Assembly: GCA_008711295.1 (NCBI GenBank)
Contig: VUYV01000080.1
Coordinates: 2,703,557 to 2,767,556 of the forward strand
Length of the DNA stretch: 64,000 nt
DNA from: Anarhynchus alexandrinus
Taxonomy: Eukaryota; Chordata; Aves; Charadriiformes; Charadriidae
Direction of reading: 5' to 3'
In this document: positions 62,530 to 64,000 of the stretch, in pieces
Position numbering within the stretch: the stretch's first letter is position 1
How the letters are laid out: every line of letters begins with the position of its first letter
Notes under the pieces: model-generated
What the model was told of the DNA's origin: nothing
Seen by the model: the letters and a program-made list of their open reading frames with translations, nothing else
Database searches by the model: none
Translations under genes and position numbers: made by a program

Positions 62530-62709
62530 GAACAGTTAGAAAGTGAGAGCATGAAGTTGAAGCAACTTGAGAACAAAAACAATCAAAAGGAAAGGAAACT
62601 TATATCTATTATTTCCAACCAAGAAGATAAAATAAGAACTCTGAAAAGCAAATTGAAAGAATTAAGTGAAGCACAAAAGGGTATACAGATGCCAACGTAC
62701 AAAAGTGAG
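62530..62709 (+). CDS. TANK: TANK coding exon 4 (residues 108-167), coiled coil
   Basis: Encodes 60 residues: EQLESESMKLKQLENKN..., then LISIISNQEDKIRTLKSKLK, then ELSEAQKG and a short tail ending KSE. It is rich in K, E, Q and N, with L/I at heptad spacing (L24, I28, I35, L38, L42, L45 of the exon), so it extends the coiled coil. The acceptor ATTTTTTAG and the donor GTAAGA (62,710) are both good. The exon is 180 nt and phase 0 at both ends, so it can be included or skipped without changing frame. As I recall, the canonical human protein passes directly from REKLPK to VRRQEV with no such block, so this may be a cassette or lineage-specific exon. AZI2 has a comparable coiled coil at this place. 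Confidence 0.88.
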
Positions 62710-63992
62710 GTAAGATAAGAAACCAAGTAGAGATAAAATAAAAAAACCAAACATTTGTAATTTATTACTTCTTTCAAACATGTTTATACTAATTATTCTA
62801 AGAAACTGATTTTAAATTTCAGCATTATATAGTTACTAGGAAATCTTTAAAGTATATAAAGCACATAGGGAACACTGAACTGTTAAATACATATTGGTTG
62901 ATTTGTGTGTTAATCATCTAATGTTATGTCATTAAAATTTTAGTATTTGTGAAAACTCCAGATAAGCATTTCTGTTTTACAATTTTCAGCTGGAAGTTTT
63001 CACCAAGATGGAGTTGATTTTTTTCACTTTTATGCCACCCTATTTTTGTTACAGAATAGCATCCAGAGTGCTATTCTGTCCTTGTGGGATAGCTAGAGTG
63101 CAGTCATGGATGTGAATCTAACCACACGAACGTGTTTTAGCTAGCTAATTTAAAGTGAACGTAGGTAAGGGGAGGAGTACAGTAACACATAACTTGTTGC
63201 TATTAGACTTCCCAAGCATTGCTTAACTTGCTGTGGCAAGCATTTGTAAACCACGTTGCTAGCTATAAGGCAGCTCAAATGTGTCTACAGGAGCTGCAGT
63301 TGCACGTCAATGCAAGGGAAGACAAACCTGTAGGCCGTGGGTCTGTGATTATAAACAGTGTATCATTGAAATCAGCTGATTTGGCAGACATATGATCAAG
63401 TTCTGTGTCTGATTTAGAGCGCATATGAACTACCCAGGCCATCTGGTAATGTAGATCTAGTGGAACTGCAGCTTTAATGACTGGTTATTACAAAAACTTT
63501 CCTAAATGCCTGGCAGATTTAAAACTATGTAATACTAGAGTTAACCACAAGGTGGTAGTCAAAGTTAATAACTTATTTAAAAACCTGCTAGAACACTTGA
63601 CATACTGGCTTGTGATGTGTTCATTGAAAATTTCCGTGAATAAATTTATTTTTAAGAGCTAAAATAGCTGTATACCTCACGAACAAGCTTATACACAATA
63701 CATAATCTTACCTTATACATGATTGAAACAGAATGACAGTAAAGCAATATTCTTAGAACGAGTTTCCTTTCAAGGGAGTATGAGCAGAGGAATGCCACAC
63801 TGAGTTGCTAAGTTAAACTAAAAATAGGAATTTCACACAAACAGTAAAAAACTGCTTTTGTCATTTTGTGAATGTTTTGAGAGCTTCCAGAAGGACTAGG
63901 TGAAGGATCCCATGACATCTTTATTCATATCAGGATGAAGAGCAAAATTAATATGCTAACCTGTGATCAACATTTTCATATTTTATTTCAAG
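62710..63992 (+). other. TANK: TANK intron 5
   Basis: About 1.3 kb, AT-rich, donor GTAAGA. The acceptor would be TTTTATTTCAAG ending at 63,992. No repeats or exons recognised. Confidence 0.6.
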
Positions 63993-64000
63993 GTGAAAAG
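63993..64000 (+). CDS. TANK: TANK coding exon 5, first 8 nt (partial)
   Basis: After TTTATTTCAAG the window ends with GTGAAAAG, phase 0, reading V-K-(R or S). Human TANK continues VRRQEV after REKLPK, so V-K-R would fit. Only 8 nt are visible; the call rests on the pyrimidine-rich acceptor, the phase and this short match. Confidence 0.5.

Larger units (their letters stand above)
45004..64000 (+). other. TANK: TANK gene, 5' portion (continues past the window)
   Basis: Locus extent: putative noncoding exon in the CpG island, then four coding exons and the start of a fifth. The coding parts are 99, 109, 113 and 180 nt. They join in frame to 167 codons, and all introns have GT...AG borders. TANK is a cytoplasmic scaffold that binds TRAF2/TRAF3 and the kinases TBK1, IKK-epsilon and NEMO. 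It tunes NF-kappa-B and type I interferon signalling downstream of Toll-like and RIG-I-like receptors. The remaining coding sequence (TRAF-binding motif and carboxy zinc finger in known orthologues) must lie to the right of the window. Confidence 0.9.

Overview
This is vertebrate, most likely avian, nuclear DNA. Coding exons are short and separated by kilobase introns with GT/AG borders. A single CpG island sits in otherwise AT-rich sequence. The interspersed repeats are mostly CR1 non-LTR retrotransposons with ATTCTATG/ATTCTGTG tails, the dominant repeat of birds, and there is one avian ERVL-type solo LTR. The LTR type suggests a neoavian bird rather than a galliform; that is inference from memory of the family. 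Nothing bacterial, plasmid-like or CRISPR-like is present.

Layout. Positions 1 to about 44,700 are a gene desert. I see no exon or RNA gene there, only repeats: CR1 copies at 17,115 (-), 23,905 (+), 24,214 (-), 30,013 (-, internal ORF2 part), 36,560 (+, ancient) and 40,187 (-, ancient); a solo LTR at 34,218-34,790 (-); a probable tRNA-derived SINE at 19,485; two TG microsatellites; and a few palindromes. At 44,735-45,475 lies a CpG island that ends in a strong splice donor at 45,094 and is the likely promoter and noncoding first exon of TANK.

From 49,565 to the right edge the + strand carries the 5' half of TANK (TRAF family member-associated NF-kappa-B activator), the scaffold that links TRAF proteins to the TBK1/IKK-epsilon kinases. 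Four coding exons (49,587-49,685; 52,803-52,911; 53,772-53,884; 62,530-62,709) join in frame to 167 codons, and a fifth exon appears to start at 63,993. The 8.6 kb intron between the third and fourth coding exons holds three sense-oriented CR1 fragments. A gene desert in front of TANK fits the usual vertebrate order RBMS1 - desert - TANK - PSMD14, which I recall and have not checked.

Most notable points: a 60-codon, frame-neutral coiled-coil exon that the human canonical TANK protein seems to lack; a 33-codon upstream ORF overlapping the TANK start; an LTR promoter with a perfect CRE next to its TATA box; and a young CR1 copy whose reverse transcriptase frame is still open through the active-site motif. 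I found no convincing new multi-gene system.
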